A stretch of DNA of 64,000 nt from the NCBI GenBank assembly GCA_009760855.2, contig WPIO01000020.1:5651501-5715500 (forward strand), written 5' to 3'. Below are positions 20,990-32,939 of this stretch, piece by piece; position 1 is the first letter of the stretch, and the number at the start of each line of letters is the position of its first letter. The notes under the pieces were generated by a model, which did not search any database, was not told the origin of the DNA, and worked only from the letters and a program-made list of their open reading frames with translations. Both the position numbers and the translations under genes were made by a program. This DNA comes from Cristatella mucedo (lineage: Eukaryota > Bryozoa > Phylactolaemata > Cristatellidae).

Positions 20990-23900
20990 AAAGGTATAGC
21001 CCCATGTCTTTATAATTCACCTCTATAATCTAGGCAACGGACATCCCTTAGACAGGAACTTTCCCCGAACCTTTTGATAAATTCACTACTTCAGTTTGCC
21101 ATTGACACTTTCAGGTCAGCAATAGCAGACACGCCAGAGAGTTTACATTGGTCGACTGGTCCAACAAGGAGCCATAAAGTAGAAGCTTGTTCATGCTAGC
21201 CAGCCGATTTGGCTCATCCCTAAAGGCGTAGTGACTCAAAAGTCTTGAGCACTAAATAGCATGCATTAAGGAGGAAAGTCGATAAATGCAGCTACAGCAG
21301 GCCCATTCTTGAAAAATTCATAACCAAACGTTGGTTTTGTCAGTTGAGCACTTCGAAACAGCACCCCCAAATTGCACACATATGCTTAAGCAGATAAACC
21401 GATCAAAACCATTTCGTTGTATAGTTACTCCAACATCAATGCAACACTCGATTTGCCCACGCTACCAAAACGGTTTATCGTCTATTTACAAATGTCACCA
21501 ATACATCCATCAAGGGAGTTTGACGAACTGGAAGGTAGGCAGAGGATCACGCCCAGGTACAACTATGGAATTATATGCATAGAAACGAAAGACTACATTG
21601 TGCTTCGTGTTTACATCGGCTAGAGATAGCATAAATCATTAAAAAGTAGACAAAACAAAGGATCCTTCAGAGAGGTCCACTTGAAAGTTTCATCTGACTG
21701 CTGCCCGGTAACATCAATGCTCTGGTCTCCCACTGAGATTTATTATACTTAGTTATGCAGGGGAGCAAATAATTAATAACCATTTTGTTAAGCCACAAAA
21801 TGTGACTATATTTGTTGTGACAAGCCTGCAGCACTTACTAGACCAACCACACAAACCGCTATACCAAAGGTAGTGTAAAGAATAAATTGCAATTGCCTGT
21901 GTGGAAGTGGATTAGATTATTAAGTAAGAGAGTCTACAGATACTTCAAACACAAACTAAAATAGAAACAATGATAAATCTACTGAAGAATCTTATACAGG
22001 ACGCTCAATCAAGCTCAGTATGCTGGTTTTGTGCTACACTGCAGCAAGTAGCAAATCTACATTTACAGAACAAGCAGGTTTTATGACTTACTTTTAGGTC
22101 GCTTTATTCCCTTGCTCTGCTCTACCAATCGTAAATACTTCATAATCACGGTAGGAATCGTACCATCAGCTCGGCTGACCGAAGTCAATTTTCTTTACTG
22201 TAGCCAACCTCAAATCTTTTGATGACGTTCGCATACTCTTAAAGCTCGGAATACCTGCTAACGGATACCAAGAAATATCCTGCTTTGTCATGAGTGTTAG
22301 ACATGAGCGTTTACACGCAGCAACAAACCGACTTTGCAACTAACACTAAGCCATTTGGCAATGTCTGTGGGGTGAAATAGCGGCCACCTATATCAAGTGC
22401 CGCGTTGGATATCCACGAGACAATCTAGCATCAATGCTCATTCGGAAAGCAGCATAGTAGCGCTTTCGAGTTGACCGAGTTGATGCAATTTAAACTCAGC
22501 AAAAAACACATTGATACCACGAATAACAGCTGGCAGTGCATACCCCTCCTCACACGCGTTTTGAAGCACTAAAATGGGTGGCATGCACAACACCGAATAC
22601 ATCCAGACGGCAAGCTATTCGGCTGACCTGTTCCACAGATGCAAGCAGCCGAGAATAAACGGATATGCGGCAACGCCAACTCGCACGCATCGAGGGCAAG
22701 TCAAAATGTCGCCGCACAGCGTGCTCCAACCTCGTTCTAGATTATTCATAAATTTATATTATGAAAGCCTTAGAACGCTTGAATAATAAAATAAAGAGAC
22801 TAAAAAATTTCAGAGATTAAATTCTTTTTATCGTCAGATGACAACGGTGAAGATGGTGTCGGACAACAGAGGGCGTATCTGCAGGCCCGCGGGTGTGGGA
22901 GGGGCTGGAATTGCAGGAAGTGCGGTTGACGTAGGCCATGTGGATCTTGGCATGTTTTCATTCTACCGAATGTTCGGTCCCACCTCTGGCTATAATGACT
23001 TGTTGGATCAAACTGAATTCAGGCTTGCGGCATAAATTTAGGAAAAAAGTGGTTGATCAAAAAGTAAAGCTGCCCTTGCTGAAATTTGTTCATAGACACA
23101 AACTCAGGCCTCGTTGTCTGTAGATAGTGGATTACCTCAGCTTCTTCAAACACAACCAACTATCATATGATAAAGTCTTTACAATGCTTTAGCTGTTTCA
23201 GAAATTGAGACATTGGCCACAAATACAGCACTAGCGTTGCTAAAACTGGCCGAAGCCTGAGAAAGACTTCTGCTGGAGGTGCCTCAAAGCCCGGCAAGCA
23301 AGACCTAGGTGCTGCCTGGATACACGCAGGCATGAAGATTTTAGAAGAGCACGGAAGCAATAAACGCTGGCCATAAATAATGTAATAAGGTAATGTAATT
23401 AACGCAGGCTGATCAATTCCAGAAACTCGGAGATTTGTGAGTGTACCACACCAGTCATTGCTAGCATGAAACTTTAAAGCCCAAAACGAAACCAACAATT
23501 TCAAGAAAAAAGTGCAGCTAATATATTTAAATTTGTTCAATTTAGGCTGAAAGTAAAGGTACTCAAACGTTGTAATTCAGGAATCATAAATACGAACCAT
23601 GTCTGTCATTACATTTATTGTACAATGATGTACATTTTGTTATGTTTTATTTGGCTTTTATTTTATTTTATTAGGCAATATTGTTTGGCTTTTGAGTGTG
23701 AATTCACATTTAAATTTGGCACTTCGTGTATTATATGAAACTACTTACAAGATTTCGTGAGCAGAAGTAAGCCAACATGATTACTCTAGATGTAACAGAG
23801 CTAGAATGAACTTGCGTGCACGTGGCTCAATAAAAACGACGCTAGGGTAATGATGGTTCGAAGAGTTAGAAAACACAATAGTAAGGCGGCAAGTTCATAA

Positions 23901-24470
23901 CCCTTGGTGTCTAGCACAAATGAGAGGGCGAGTGGCAAAGCGCTTGCCTATACCTATCTTCAGATATTTTGAGGTGACTCCCAAGTTTTGGTTGGCAAGT
24001 CAAAAGAAAACAGTCGTTATTAGTTGGAGGATGCTGAAGTCGAATAATATGCGTACACTTTTACAAAGCCATAAGCTTGCTCCAGGGTGTAGATATTTTG
24101 ACAGAGGAGCATGGCTTGATTCAGAACTATAATTTTAGCCTCGCCATTTTGAGTTATTCCTATGCTATATCAGTATGCTTGAGTTAATACGTTAAGTTGA
24201 TATTAAGGTTATCACTCCCGTTAATTACAGTATGCAGTTCGTTATCTCAATGATGCCGCTGTTGGAGTATATTATCGTAACTGATTGAGAAAACCAGCTT
24301 GGTTTTAGTCCTAGTTCAAACAGATAAGTATGTTTTATGGTTTGCTATTGTGGTCAGCTTTAGGCGTTGCGTTCCGACGTGGAAACATTTCCGGCCAAGG
24401 CTGCTATTTCACTACGTCGACCTGTCATTCCTAAGATGACACAAAGCTGTGCCAAATGAAGTATGCCTGT
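20990..24470. other. Long stretch without a confirmed gene
   Basis: Several frames of 60-125 codons occur, the longest on the minus strand at 23163-23540. None carries a recognisable domain. A 54-codon minus-strand frame beginning MYSVLCMPPILVLQNACEEG near 22610 also looks protein-like but is unmatched. AATAAA near 22790 is isolated. Confidence 0.35.
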
Positions 24471-24479
24471 ACCTATGCT

Positions 24480-25447
24480 TTGATGCTGCCAAGCCCTTCA
24501 GCGCTTACAACTTTTTCAACTACCTTTCTGCATTTTTTGCTGACATCCACACACGAATGGCAGAAAACTTCCTTAAGTTGTATAATTATAAAACCAACTT
24601 AATAGATATGGGCGAACTAAGCTTGACTCAGAAATTAAAAAGCTTAACTCTTAAATTAGGCTCTGCCATCGTATCTCACCACAAGCTGCCTGAAACCTAG
24701 GTGTCCTCTTCCGAAGTCACATTTCAATTGACGGCGGCATTACCTCCACAGTAAAGTCTGCCTTCTTTCAGCTACGTGATTTGGCAAACATAGGGGCCTG
24801 CTTAGAGGCGGATACGGCATCCAAGTTGATCCATGCGTTTTTGATATTCCTTTTTGAATTATTAATTTAAATCTTTTCATTTGTACAGACAATCGTGTGC
24901 TTAGAGTTGATGCAAAAATTGCAGCCAGGCTTGTCCGTCGTGAGCGTCGACAGATTACACAATTTCTCACCAACCTGCACTGACTACCAATGAAACAGCG
25001 AGGTTTTTTCATTCACTTTTTGGCCAGTCCGTTTTCTGCCCCGGTCTATTTATCAGAACCACTCATTAACTAGGTGAGCCTTGAACCACCTGCTCACCTG
25101 ACTCAATTAATTTAAATTAACTTCGCTTCGAATCAGCCTCACATCCTTTGGAGACCATGTCTTTTATCGACAAGCTCACAAAGCCCGGATCTCATCGTGA
25201 GTGACGTCATGACATTCACAAACCTGACGATGAATAAAAAGAATAAAAAAACGCACCTTCTTCTCGCAGCATTTGATTGATCTTTGTGATCTTTCCTTTG
25301 TGTGCTGACTTAGTGCATGCAATCATTAACCATACTACGCATGTTGACTCTGTGCATTCTTGCAATATCACGCTTTTGTTGCAGCATATTTAAAATTTCT
25401 AGAAATAGATGATTTTGTATAAAGGCGCTATATACATGTAACATTAT
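24480..25447 (+). mobile_element. L2-like LINE, degraded, plus strand
   Basis: The plus strand reads MAENFLKLYNYKTNLIDMGE, corresponding to the L2 segment after the RT catalytic motif. Fragments matching AARLVCRERR and LHWLPVKQR follow near 24920-25000. It ends with a recognisable but mutated 3' UTR and GGCGCTATATACATGTAACATTAT. Frames are repeatedly broken. Confidence 0.75.
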
Positions 25448-25449
25448 AA

Positions 25450-26290
25450 ATGTTGGAACTTTGATTTGCTTGATCCCAGGTTTGGCAAACTGTCTAGCTT
25501 GTCCCTAGGTTTTGGGATGTTGATTCGTGCTCAAATGGTACATATGGTCATTAAGTTTTACGGAGCTTCGGCTTTGGCAGAACACTGGTTAGTTCAATAG
25601 ACACCGTACTCTTTCTTTGCCCGTGGTAGGATGGTTCAGCTGCGATCGAAGCTCTGTTTGAATGACTTTCATAATTTTTTTAGCATAAGGATGGCTGGAT
25701 TTTCTCTTCAGAGCAGCTTATTTGCACCAGCTGTAATCGGAGACTTGATTTGAGTGACTCTCATATATTCTTAGCCATATTTGACACGGGATTATGACTC
25801 TGTCAATGCTTCCATGCCTGGTTAGGATCAAAAACCGGTTGAGCGGCTTTCAAGTATTTGGTGACATGGATTTTTTAATGCCCACGCTCAGTTGAATCAT
25901 TTTCGCTCGTAGCCCAGGTGGAGTGGCTCTGGCGTAGCATATTAAATTAAGCTTCATGAGGGCGCATGTGTGCCTGTGGGCGTGGAACTCTTGCTCGTAA
26001 ATTTAATGCATGAGAGGGTATAAATATAGGCGAAAGCAAGCATCTTTTGGCAAGCCCTTGCACATTTGTCAATCGTAACTTCTCCGTTAACGAACTTGGC
26101 AACTGCAACACAGGTGAAACTTATATTAGATCGAGGCTGCGATATGGTGTCCCAGCCAATTTGTATTGCTACATGAAGGGATTCCTTTTGTTTTTAAACC
26201 TACAGGTGTGGCTATTTCAAAGGATTGGTTGGAGTACCTTCTATACTTTGCTCGTAAGCTTCTCTTGAGTAATCAGAGAAATGACGATGC
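25450..26290. other. No recognisable feature
   Basis: Intergenic sequence without motif-bearing frames or clear repeats. Confidence 0.45.
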
Positions 26291-26296
26291 CCGTTA

Positions 26297-27237
26297 ATAA
26301 TAATAATAACAATAATAATGCACTTGATAAAGCACCCTCTGAGAACTCAATCTCTTTTTAGGCACTTTACATTTGCTGCAAAGGGAAACGTGATTAAATG
26401 GTGAGAATTATCATTCTTGATAAACAACATGAATAACATGGTTAGGGGTGATATTCACAGGGTCATCATGCAAGTGCAGTTAGTGGCTGCATGCAGTGTC
26501 AGCCCGCATAGGCACACGAAGGGCGATTCACAGGGACCCACTAAATACTGTCTTAAATAGTTGTGTTTTAAGTTCTTTTTAAATGTGGTCAAATCAGGGG
26601 ATGTTGTTACGCAAGTCAGGAGTAAGTTCCAGGCTTTGGGAGCATACGGAATAAATGCACGGTCTCCATAGGATTTGAGGTTTGTATGAAGTATTGGTAA
26701 ACTGTTGGATTCCGAAAAGCGGGTGGTAAGACGCTTGGCCTGGTGGGGGGAGTAGATCTGAGAGATAGGCTGGAGCCAAAGAATGAAGTGACATAAAAGT
26801 GAGCGACATAACCTTGAAGTTTATCCTACACTTGACTGGTAGCTAGTGCTGGTTGGCGAGAAGTGCTGTGATGTAGCAACTGCGACGTTCACGACAGACA
26901 AGCGTAGGTGCAGAGTTTTACACCAGCTGTAATCGCCTAATTGCACATGCCGGTAGGCCAGTAAGCAGTGACTTACATAAGTCAAGACGGGATTTCACAA
27001 ATGCATGGACCAACTAAGACGTGGTATCGTTATCTAAACAAGTCCGAATTTCAGCAATGTTGTTAGCTGAAAGTCGGCAGACTTGATTGTGGAGCTTATG
27101 TGGTCGTCTAACGAGAGGTCACTTTGAAGCATGACACCTAGATTTCGAGCTGATTCAACAGGAGATATGCTGGCAGAGCTAATTTTAAGAGTCAGCCTTT
27201 CCAATTTCTGAATCGTACTGAATGTGCCCATAACTAA
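26297..27237 (-). mobile_element. L2-like LINE, 5'-truncated, (ATT)n tail
   Basis: The minus strand shows the complete 3' half: LTFMSLHSLAPAYLSDLLPP (shifted frames), earlier RNLGVMLQSDLSLDDHISST, then the 3' UTR and an (ATT)n run at 26297-26315. Frameshifts split the coding part. It ends abruptly at 27237 against another L2 copy. Confidence 0.85.
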
Positions 27238-27240
27238 ATA

Positions 27241-28190
27241 AAATGCATGGACCAACTTAGATGTGGTATCCCTGTCTAAACGAGCCCAAGTTTAACAATG
27301 CCATGCAGCTTGAAATAGGCAGACGTGACTGTGGAGCTAATCTGATCGTCTAACGAGAGGTCACTTTGGAACATGACACCTAGATTCCGTGCAGATTCAA
27401 CAGCAGACATGCTTGCAGAGCCAAATTTGAGCCTTAGCCTTACCAATTTCTGAATAACACTTGGTTTGCCCACAACTAGCAAGTTGGTTTTATCATCATT
27501 CAATTTAAGAAAATTTGCTACCATGCATGTGCGGATGTCATAAATACATGCAGCCAGGGAGTTGAGAGAATTTGACGTACTCAAGAGTTGGAAGGGATAA
27601 AAGCTAAGGTATAACTGAGTGGCATCAGCATAGAAGTGAAAGCCTAGATTGTGCTTGGCAATTACATCGGCCAGAAGAAGAGTATGAACCGTGAAAAGAA
27701 TACGACCAAGCATGGAGCCCTGAGCTACCCCGTATTTCAGAGATTCCTCGTTTGATCTTTGTCCATTCACATCAATACTCTTAAGTAGGTCTTCGTATAT
27801 ACGAACAATGCTGACTCTGTCGAGGGCGTAATTAGCTTTAAAATCAGACTGGAAACTGATAGCAAGGTTTGAAGTTTCAGTATATGAGTTGAGCTGGTTT
27901 GCCACGACTCGTTCCAGTGTCTTTGATAGGAACGGTAGAAGGGAGCCTGGGCGGAAGTTGGTAAAGTTCTGTTGACCTACTGTTTCTTTTTCGAGTGTTA
28001 ACCTGACTGCAGCCTTTATGAGAGGTGTTAGGACATGACCAGAGGCTTCTGACATATGTACTTCTGCCTCTGCATTAACTCTAGTCGTTGGCTGAAGGTG
28101 GTGCGGTAGCTGATGCTGCAGAGCAGAGAGCCTGCAAGCGTGTGGGGTCTTATGGGCGAGCGGGAGGTATGCACGATGGCGCACCGAATT
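27241..28190 (-). mobile_element. L2-like LINE reverse transcriptase region
   Basis: A 302-codon minus-strand frame encodes much of an RT domain. In order it has FRPGSLLPFLSKTLERVVAN (RT block 1-2), GVAQGSMLGRILF (block 4, consensus [13 protein letters not shown]), FHFYADATQLYLSF (catalytic block 5) and RNLGVMFQSDLSLDD. The catalytic Y-A-D-D reads Y-A-D-A, so the polymerase is inactive even though the frame is open. It lacks the C-terminal region and 3' UTR, stopping where the next L2 copy begins. Confidence 0.9.
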
Positions 28191-28224
28191 TTACAGCCAC
28201 CCTTTGCTGCGTTTGCCTGCCACC

Positions 28225-28405
28225 TTAAAAAATACTAGCTGATTTAACCGCCTCTTTTGTAAAGACACAGCAGCCTTTACTACTATCACCACAGCTTGCA
28301 ACGGAGCGATTGGGGATCGCCCACGGAAAGATTTGCATCCACGACCTCGGGACCGAGATCGTGAAAAGCAACCGCCTTACCTGGTCTGCCTTCACGGCTC
28401 ACGAG
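28225..28405 (-). mobile_element. tRNA-derived SINE, family 1
   Basis: Read on the minus strand, A-box-like CCAGGTAAGGCGG is followed by TCGGTCCCGAGGTCGTGGAT, a B-box-like region, GGGCGATCCCCAATCGC, GTGGTGATAG and the 3' signature AAAGAGGCGGTTAAATCAGC. The order matches copies at 56.69 and 61.94 kb. It lies just upstream (minus sense) of an L2 RT fragment. Confidence 0.75.
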
Positions 28406-28409
28406 GGAG

Positions 28410-29780
28410 CGTGCATGCGATTTCAGGCCTCGCCGGGTTTCTGGGTGCTATGTGCTGGCGGACACCATGGGATGAGGGTAGTAGATGACGGCATGCTAGA
28501 CCGGAATTACAGCACTATGTATAGGAAAAAATGATTCACTCTAGAGATCTATAAACATCTTTATAACTTACTCTATTTTACAAGAACCTTGGACGCCACA
28601 AGTCGCTGTACATCAAACTTCTTGGTTATCTTATTTTTTCTGTACCAGCCTTTAAATATACCACAATTGTTGAAAATGATATTTCTCAAATTACCACAGA
28701 TTTTAAGAAAAATTCCATCCAACACACACAGCAATTGTTCACTTTAATTGTTGCAGTTCTCTTGAAATGTTTGCAGGAGTAATGGTGTGATTAGGGATTT
28801 TCTCGATCCCGCTACATGATAAAATATGCTTTTAGGATATGCAAATGTGAGCAGACGATTTAGCGGAATTTTTTTCTTGCTCACGTCTTTATAAATTGCC
28901 CTTATACATAATCAAGCGCATCGATATGGAGCAAGCAAACTTTTAGTGCCATGAAAATATACTACGGCTATCACTCTTCGCTTACCCTACAATAAAATAG
29001 AGCAAATAGTTCTTCTGTCAATAGTACTGTACATCTTCTATAATTCCATATGTTTCCTAGTTATGACTGTAATCATTCAAATGTTAAAATATTAAAAAGC
29101 CTCTCACGAGTGAAGAATTGGTGAGTAATCAATGATCAGAGGAACGTCGAATGCTTGAAAGAATATGGATAAATATGATACTGTATTACAAACCGGCCCC
29201 TAGTTACTAGTGCTGCTTAATAGAAGTACCTCGTGTGGTCGGATTTTTAATGCTCTTCCAGATTCAGCGATTAATGACTTGTAATTGTCAGTTCAAGTAA
29301 AAAATCTTCAAGACATGAATATCAAGTTCTTTCAACCAACTGTTTGACTTATTTTTTGTTACTGGCGCATTGTGGAACGTCAACATGCCCACTCTAGCCT
29401 GCTGGCTCAACTGCCAAATTTCCACATACAACACTGAAGTAGATGTTCGCGCATTTTTTGGGTGTCTATTTACGACACGGTAAAGGTGAAAACCCCAGTC
29501 AGTGCTCTGTTCCGAAGCAATCTGACGGTGCCGGAACCACAGCATAGACGCACGTGAACCTTACCTAGAAGCGTGGAACACTACAGAGAGTGTTTAGCTC
29601 ACGAGTTAGTCTTCAGTCATCTTCCGCTGTTTCGCTGACACTTTCTCTGACCCCATAGTAGCTGTAATCTTTTCTCGAGGCAGTGAACGACCGCCTTAAC
29701 CTGTACGGATGAGGCATGAGCTGTCCGCATGGTTAGCCTTTAGTGTTCCCCTCTTTCTTAATTCTTAATTTTGAACTGCC
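28410..29780. other. No recognisable gene
   Basis: AT-rich. An 85-codon minus-strand frame (29288-29545) is unmatched. Confidence 0.4.
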
Positions 29781-29784
29781 AACT

Positions 29785-29935
29785 TATAACTGTATGGCAT
29801 CTGCATAAAAAAAAGTGAAAGCCTAGATGTGCAGGGATATTACAATAAAAAGAGAGAGACTATAAACTGTGAATAGAATCAGGTCAAGAACGGGCACTAG
29901 GGTACACCATACTTTATTGATTCATCGGATGATCA
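29785..29935 (-). mobile_element. L2-like LINE RT fragment
   Basis: GCATCTGCATAAAAAAAAGT, GAAAGCCTAGATGTGC and CTATAAACTGTGAATAGAAT correspond, reverse-complemented, to the RT catalytic region of the copy at 27.6-27.7 kb. Confidence 0.65.
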
Positions 29936-29937
29936 GC

Positions 29938-30010
29938 ACATGTAAAGCGCCTAGAAAGAGATTGATTTCTCGGAGGGCGCTTTATCAAGTGCTTTATTAT
30001 CATTATTATC
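29938..30010 (+). mobile_element. L2-like LINE 3' terminus
   Basis: CATGTAAAGCGCCTAGAAAG to GGGCGCTTTATCAAGTGC and TTATTATCATTATTATC. It abuts the minus-strand RT fragment before it. Confidence 0.85.
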
Positions 30011-30339
30011 TTAATTTGCTTACAACAATGCTTTGCAATCTCCTACTGAGATAAGACCTGAAATATTGCTTCACCGTGGGAGTGATGCCCAGTCGAAATG
30101 AAAGACACTCCTGAAGGGCTTGTAATCTCGATAGTATACTGATTGCATACTTTGGGCAAATGGTTAGTGGATTGATTATTATTATTGTTAGGGTCTAAAT
30201 TATGCTCTGGTGAGTACGCAAATCTCGCGTGAATTAAAAAATGTACTAGAGTGTTAGGGCCCTGTGAGCAGACAGTGGGAAACTGCCACGTCTTTAGCTA
30301 AAATTTCAAGGATGCAAATGTATTCCGGGTTTCGTTATA

Positions 30340-30775
30340 AGCCAGGAGTGAGTTTCAGATACTCGTTTCATATAAAATGAGGTTCCGATCACTAAAAGAT
30401 TTCAATTCCTTGAGACAGCAGCAAGATGACTAGGGGCAAAGGAAGAGGTGGTGCAAGGGCATATGAGTTGAACAAGGACATCAAATAGGTGGGCTGATGA
30501 AGGAATATGAAGCGATCTGTAAGCGGTAGCGAGTATCTATAAAGGCCGATTTAATACTTGATGTAGAGACGGTAAAGTTCAGACAAAGGTGTAGGTGATT
30601 AGATTGCAATGGGGTTAAAGATTGATCGGACAAGCTGCTGAGTTTTGAGCCAGATATAGACGACCAAGATTGTGGGCTCGAGTCCTTTAGGACATGCAAA
30701 GTGCCAGGATAGACATCAAGTCCTCTTACGGCGCTATACAAATTTAAATTATTTTATTACTATTTTCATACATGC
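30340..30775. mobile_element. Divergent L2-like fragments
   Basis: About 30345-30420 resembles, on the minus strand, the family block around GCACGGTCTCCAAAGGATTT. On the plus strand, 30690-30775 resembles the 3' end (CATGCAAAGTGCCAGG, TACGGCGCTATACAAAT). Both are poorly preserved and the orientations differ. Confidence 0.45.
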
Positions 30776-31164
30776 AAAGATACATGAATAATATAAATAT
30801 CAGGAAGATCGATGCAACGTCACACATAAATGAACTCATTTGACTGACATACTCTGATTTGGGGAAGATAGAAATATCTCATCTATTAGGATAGAAATGA
30901 TGTAGGTAAAGATGGATGAACTCTAATGACCTGATAGTTTGATTCAAGATAAGAATTTTGAAATTTATCATACAAGAGTAATATAGTTACAGCTAGCACA
31001 AAATAAGGTATTCCAAGTATTTCTGGTCGCTAGATGGCGTCTTCTGGCAGTGATAGTATGCCAGATAGCAGAGTCTTAAACCCTAATTGGGTGTATTGGC
31101 CTTCAATTCTTTACCACGTATTCAAAAGAGTCAATCAATCGACGTAGAGTTTCACGAGTAATTT

Positions 31165-31170
31165 TTTAAT
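31165..31170 (-). terminator. Possible poly(A) signal variant of gene B
   Basis: ATTAAA on the minus strand lies about 70 bases past the gene B stop. It is the nearest poly(A)-signal-like hexamer. Support is positional only. Confidence 0.3.
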
Positions 31171-31238
31171 GTACATGCATTGACGTTCGGTCAAGCAATT
31201 ACGTAGCTGCATTATAAGAGTTTCCTACGTAAGCCGCT

Positions 31239-32537
31239 TTACGATGTTAATGTGCTGTATATATGCTCAGTGGCTGCATTCAGATGGCAATAATGATCTT
31301 CATCTCCCTTCATTGACTCGATGACTCCGGAATCAAGCTCTCTATTTGAAGCCTTTGATTTTCTTTCGACATTACAATATTCGTGGTGATCGCAAGAACA
31401 AACTACGACGTTTGCCGCATCTCGTATTAACAGTGGATGATCTGGTACAGCTGTAGGAGCTTGAGTAGGCAGCGCAGCATCACGTTGCCGACGAATAACG
31501 ACTATACCAGCGATTAAACCAGACACGAAGGCAACAGCAGCAGCTGCCGAGAGTCCTTCTATCAAACCAGTGTCGGCCCGAGCGAAACCACTTCCAGCTT
31601 CACCATCCAAGCGATTGTCAGTATCATTGGGCGAGGGTTGGTTTCTAATCTCTATTTTCACGGTGAAACCAGAAGAAATCTGATCAACCTGACGGCAGTT
31701 TCCGAAACTGTATTGAAGAGTCGCATGTTCTTCTGTTATAAAACTGTAAGTTTCCCTATTCCTAAAGCACTTATGTTTGTAGCACAGACGTTCACAACGT
31801 TCAGCTTTGGGAGCAGCTAGCACTGTGAGGATGAGCTGGTCGGACGGTGAGGCTGCCACGATACTTATTGTGTAGTTATTTCCTTCTGTGCATTTCATAT
31901 TGTTAGGGAGAATCGTGGCATACTTCGCGTCTGGAGCGAATACATAAGGAACATCTTTAACCACAAATGCACTGCTATTAGAGCTATGTTGACACACATT
32001 GGTAGTAGATGGTGCTACGAAAGCGAAAGTAAAGGAGCCAGTAGTATCTAGAACAACAGGGTGCCTCGGTATGTACAAGTAGATAGACAGCTTTTCGCTG
32101 GCCCACACATACTCCGAATCGGCTAAGTTGCATATGAAGCCTGTCCTGGCGTTTCCCACTCGGAGAATAAGCGATGAAGCAGAGTAATCACAGACTTGCT
32201 CTGGCGGCTGAAGTTGCACACCGTCGATCCTTAGCAGAAGCAGCCTGGGCGGCGCCGGCAAAGTGTGAGTAGTAACTTGGTAGGAGGATAAGATTGATAT
32301 GTCTATCATACAAGCATGAGTCACTGGCCGGTAATTTGATACGGCAGCACGAAAGAACTGCCAAGAGTTATTCGCTGTGAGGTTAATGTTGATGTTGTTA
32401 TTCAAGCACCTGGACAAATCCGATGAGCTTAATAGGCTAACGGCAGTCGAAAAGCAACAAGCCTTCAATAAAAGGGCTGTCAAAGTAAAAAACTTTGAAC
32501 TGACAGCCGCAGGCTTACCTTCTCGCCTCTGGATCAT
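31239..32537 (-). CDS. Gene B: CUB-like type I receptor with a cytoplasmic ITAM
   Basis: An intronless frame encodes 432 residues from the ATG at 32537. This start is chosen because it is the first Met conserved with gene C, and upstream the B and C frames diverge. Residues 16-36 form a signal peptide. Two CUB-like modules follow (about 44-181 and 182-297) with cysteines at 44, 76, 116, 136, 182, 216, 248, 252, 257 and 281. N-glycosylation sequons include NLT (52), NNS-type NSW (57), NSS (187) and NYT (221). A linker leads to a transmembrane helix (about 325-347), stop-transfer IRRQR and a 79-residue tail. The tail holds EYCNV (Y387, a Grb2-type Y-x-N) and, at the extreme C-terminus, EDHYCHL-NAATEHI-YSTL (Y416 and Y427), a canonical ITAM (Y-x-x-L, 7 residues, Y-x-x-L). 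ITAMs recruit Syk/ZAP-70-type kinases after phosphorylation, so an activating receptor role is inferred. The ligand is unknown. Confidence 0.85.
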   Translation of the reverse strand: MIQRREGKPAAVSSKFFTLTALLLKACCFSTAVSLLSSSDLSRCLNNNININLTANNSWQFFRAAVSNYRPVTHACMIDISILSSYQVTTHTLPAPPRLLLLRIDGVQLQPPEQVCDYSASSLILRVGNARTGFICNLADSEYVWASEKLSIYLYIPRHPVVLDTTGSFTFAFVAPSTTNVCQHSSNSSAFVVKDVPYVFAPDAKYATILPNNMKCTEGNNYTISIVAASPSDQLILTVLAAPKAERCERLCYKHKCFRNRETYSFITEEHATLQYSFGNCRQVDQISSGFTVKIEIRNQPSPNDTDNRLDGEAGSGFARADTGLIEGLSAAAAVAFVSGLIAGIVVIRRQRDAALPTQAPTAVPDHPLLIRDAANVVVCSCDHHEYCNVERKSKASNRELDSGVIESMKGDEDHYCHLNAATEHIYSTLTS

Positions 32538-32816
32538 ACTGGTCCACTGATACAAGGTACGTGCTGCAGGCTTGCCGGCGGGTACGGTACCGGGACGGAG
32601 AGTGCAGTTTGCAGGCTGCAGCAATGCCTATGGAAACCCTCACAAGACGTGCCGAGCAGCGATTGCCTGCGCGGTTTGAATGATGAACCGATACCAAACG
32701 TGGTGAGAACAGGAACAGGCAGAATCAGGAAGTTAAGGCAGGTTCCACCAGGAAGGTCGATCAAGGTCGGATCTGTCCCTAGTTTTTGGAGCCCCTCCTC
32801 CCCAACGGGCTCTTGT

Positions 32817-32821
32817 CCAAT
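32817..32821 (-). promoter_or_regulatory. Conserved inverted CCAAT box upstream of gene B
   Basis: In the sense direction the site reads CTTATTGGACAAGAGCCCG, 284 bases before the start codon. The same element sits 285 bases before the start of gene C. The 5' flank is homologous between B and C back to about 32880. Confidence 0.45.
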
Positions 32822-32939
32822 AAGAGGTGGAGTGATACTTGCAAACAGGGCACGGCTGACTGCTGCTTCTGCAGCCGGCCTGATGAATACGTACCGGCGC
32901 AGGCGGCCCGAGCGAACGACGTTTCGGCCTCGAAGCGTA

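Noticed and set aside
23163-23540. 125-codon minus-strand frame with a hydrophobic start as a secreted protein
   Set aside because: No conserved motif, no neighbouring support and composition typical of random AT-rich frames.
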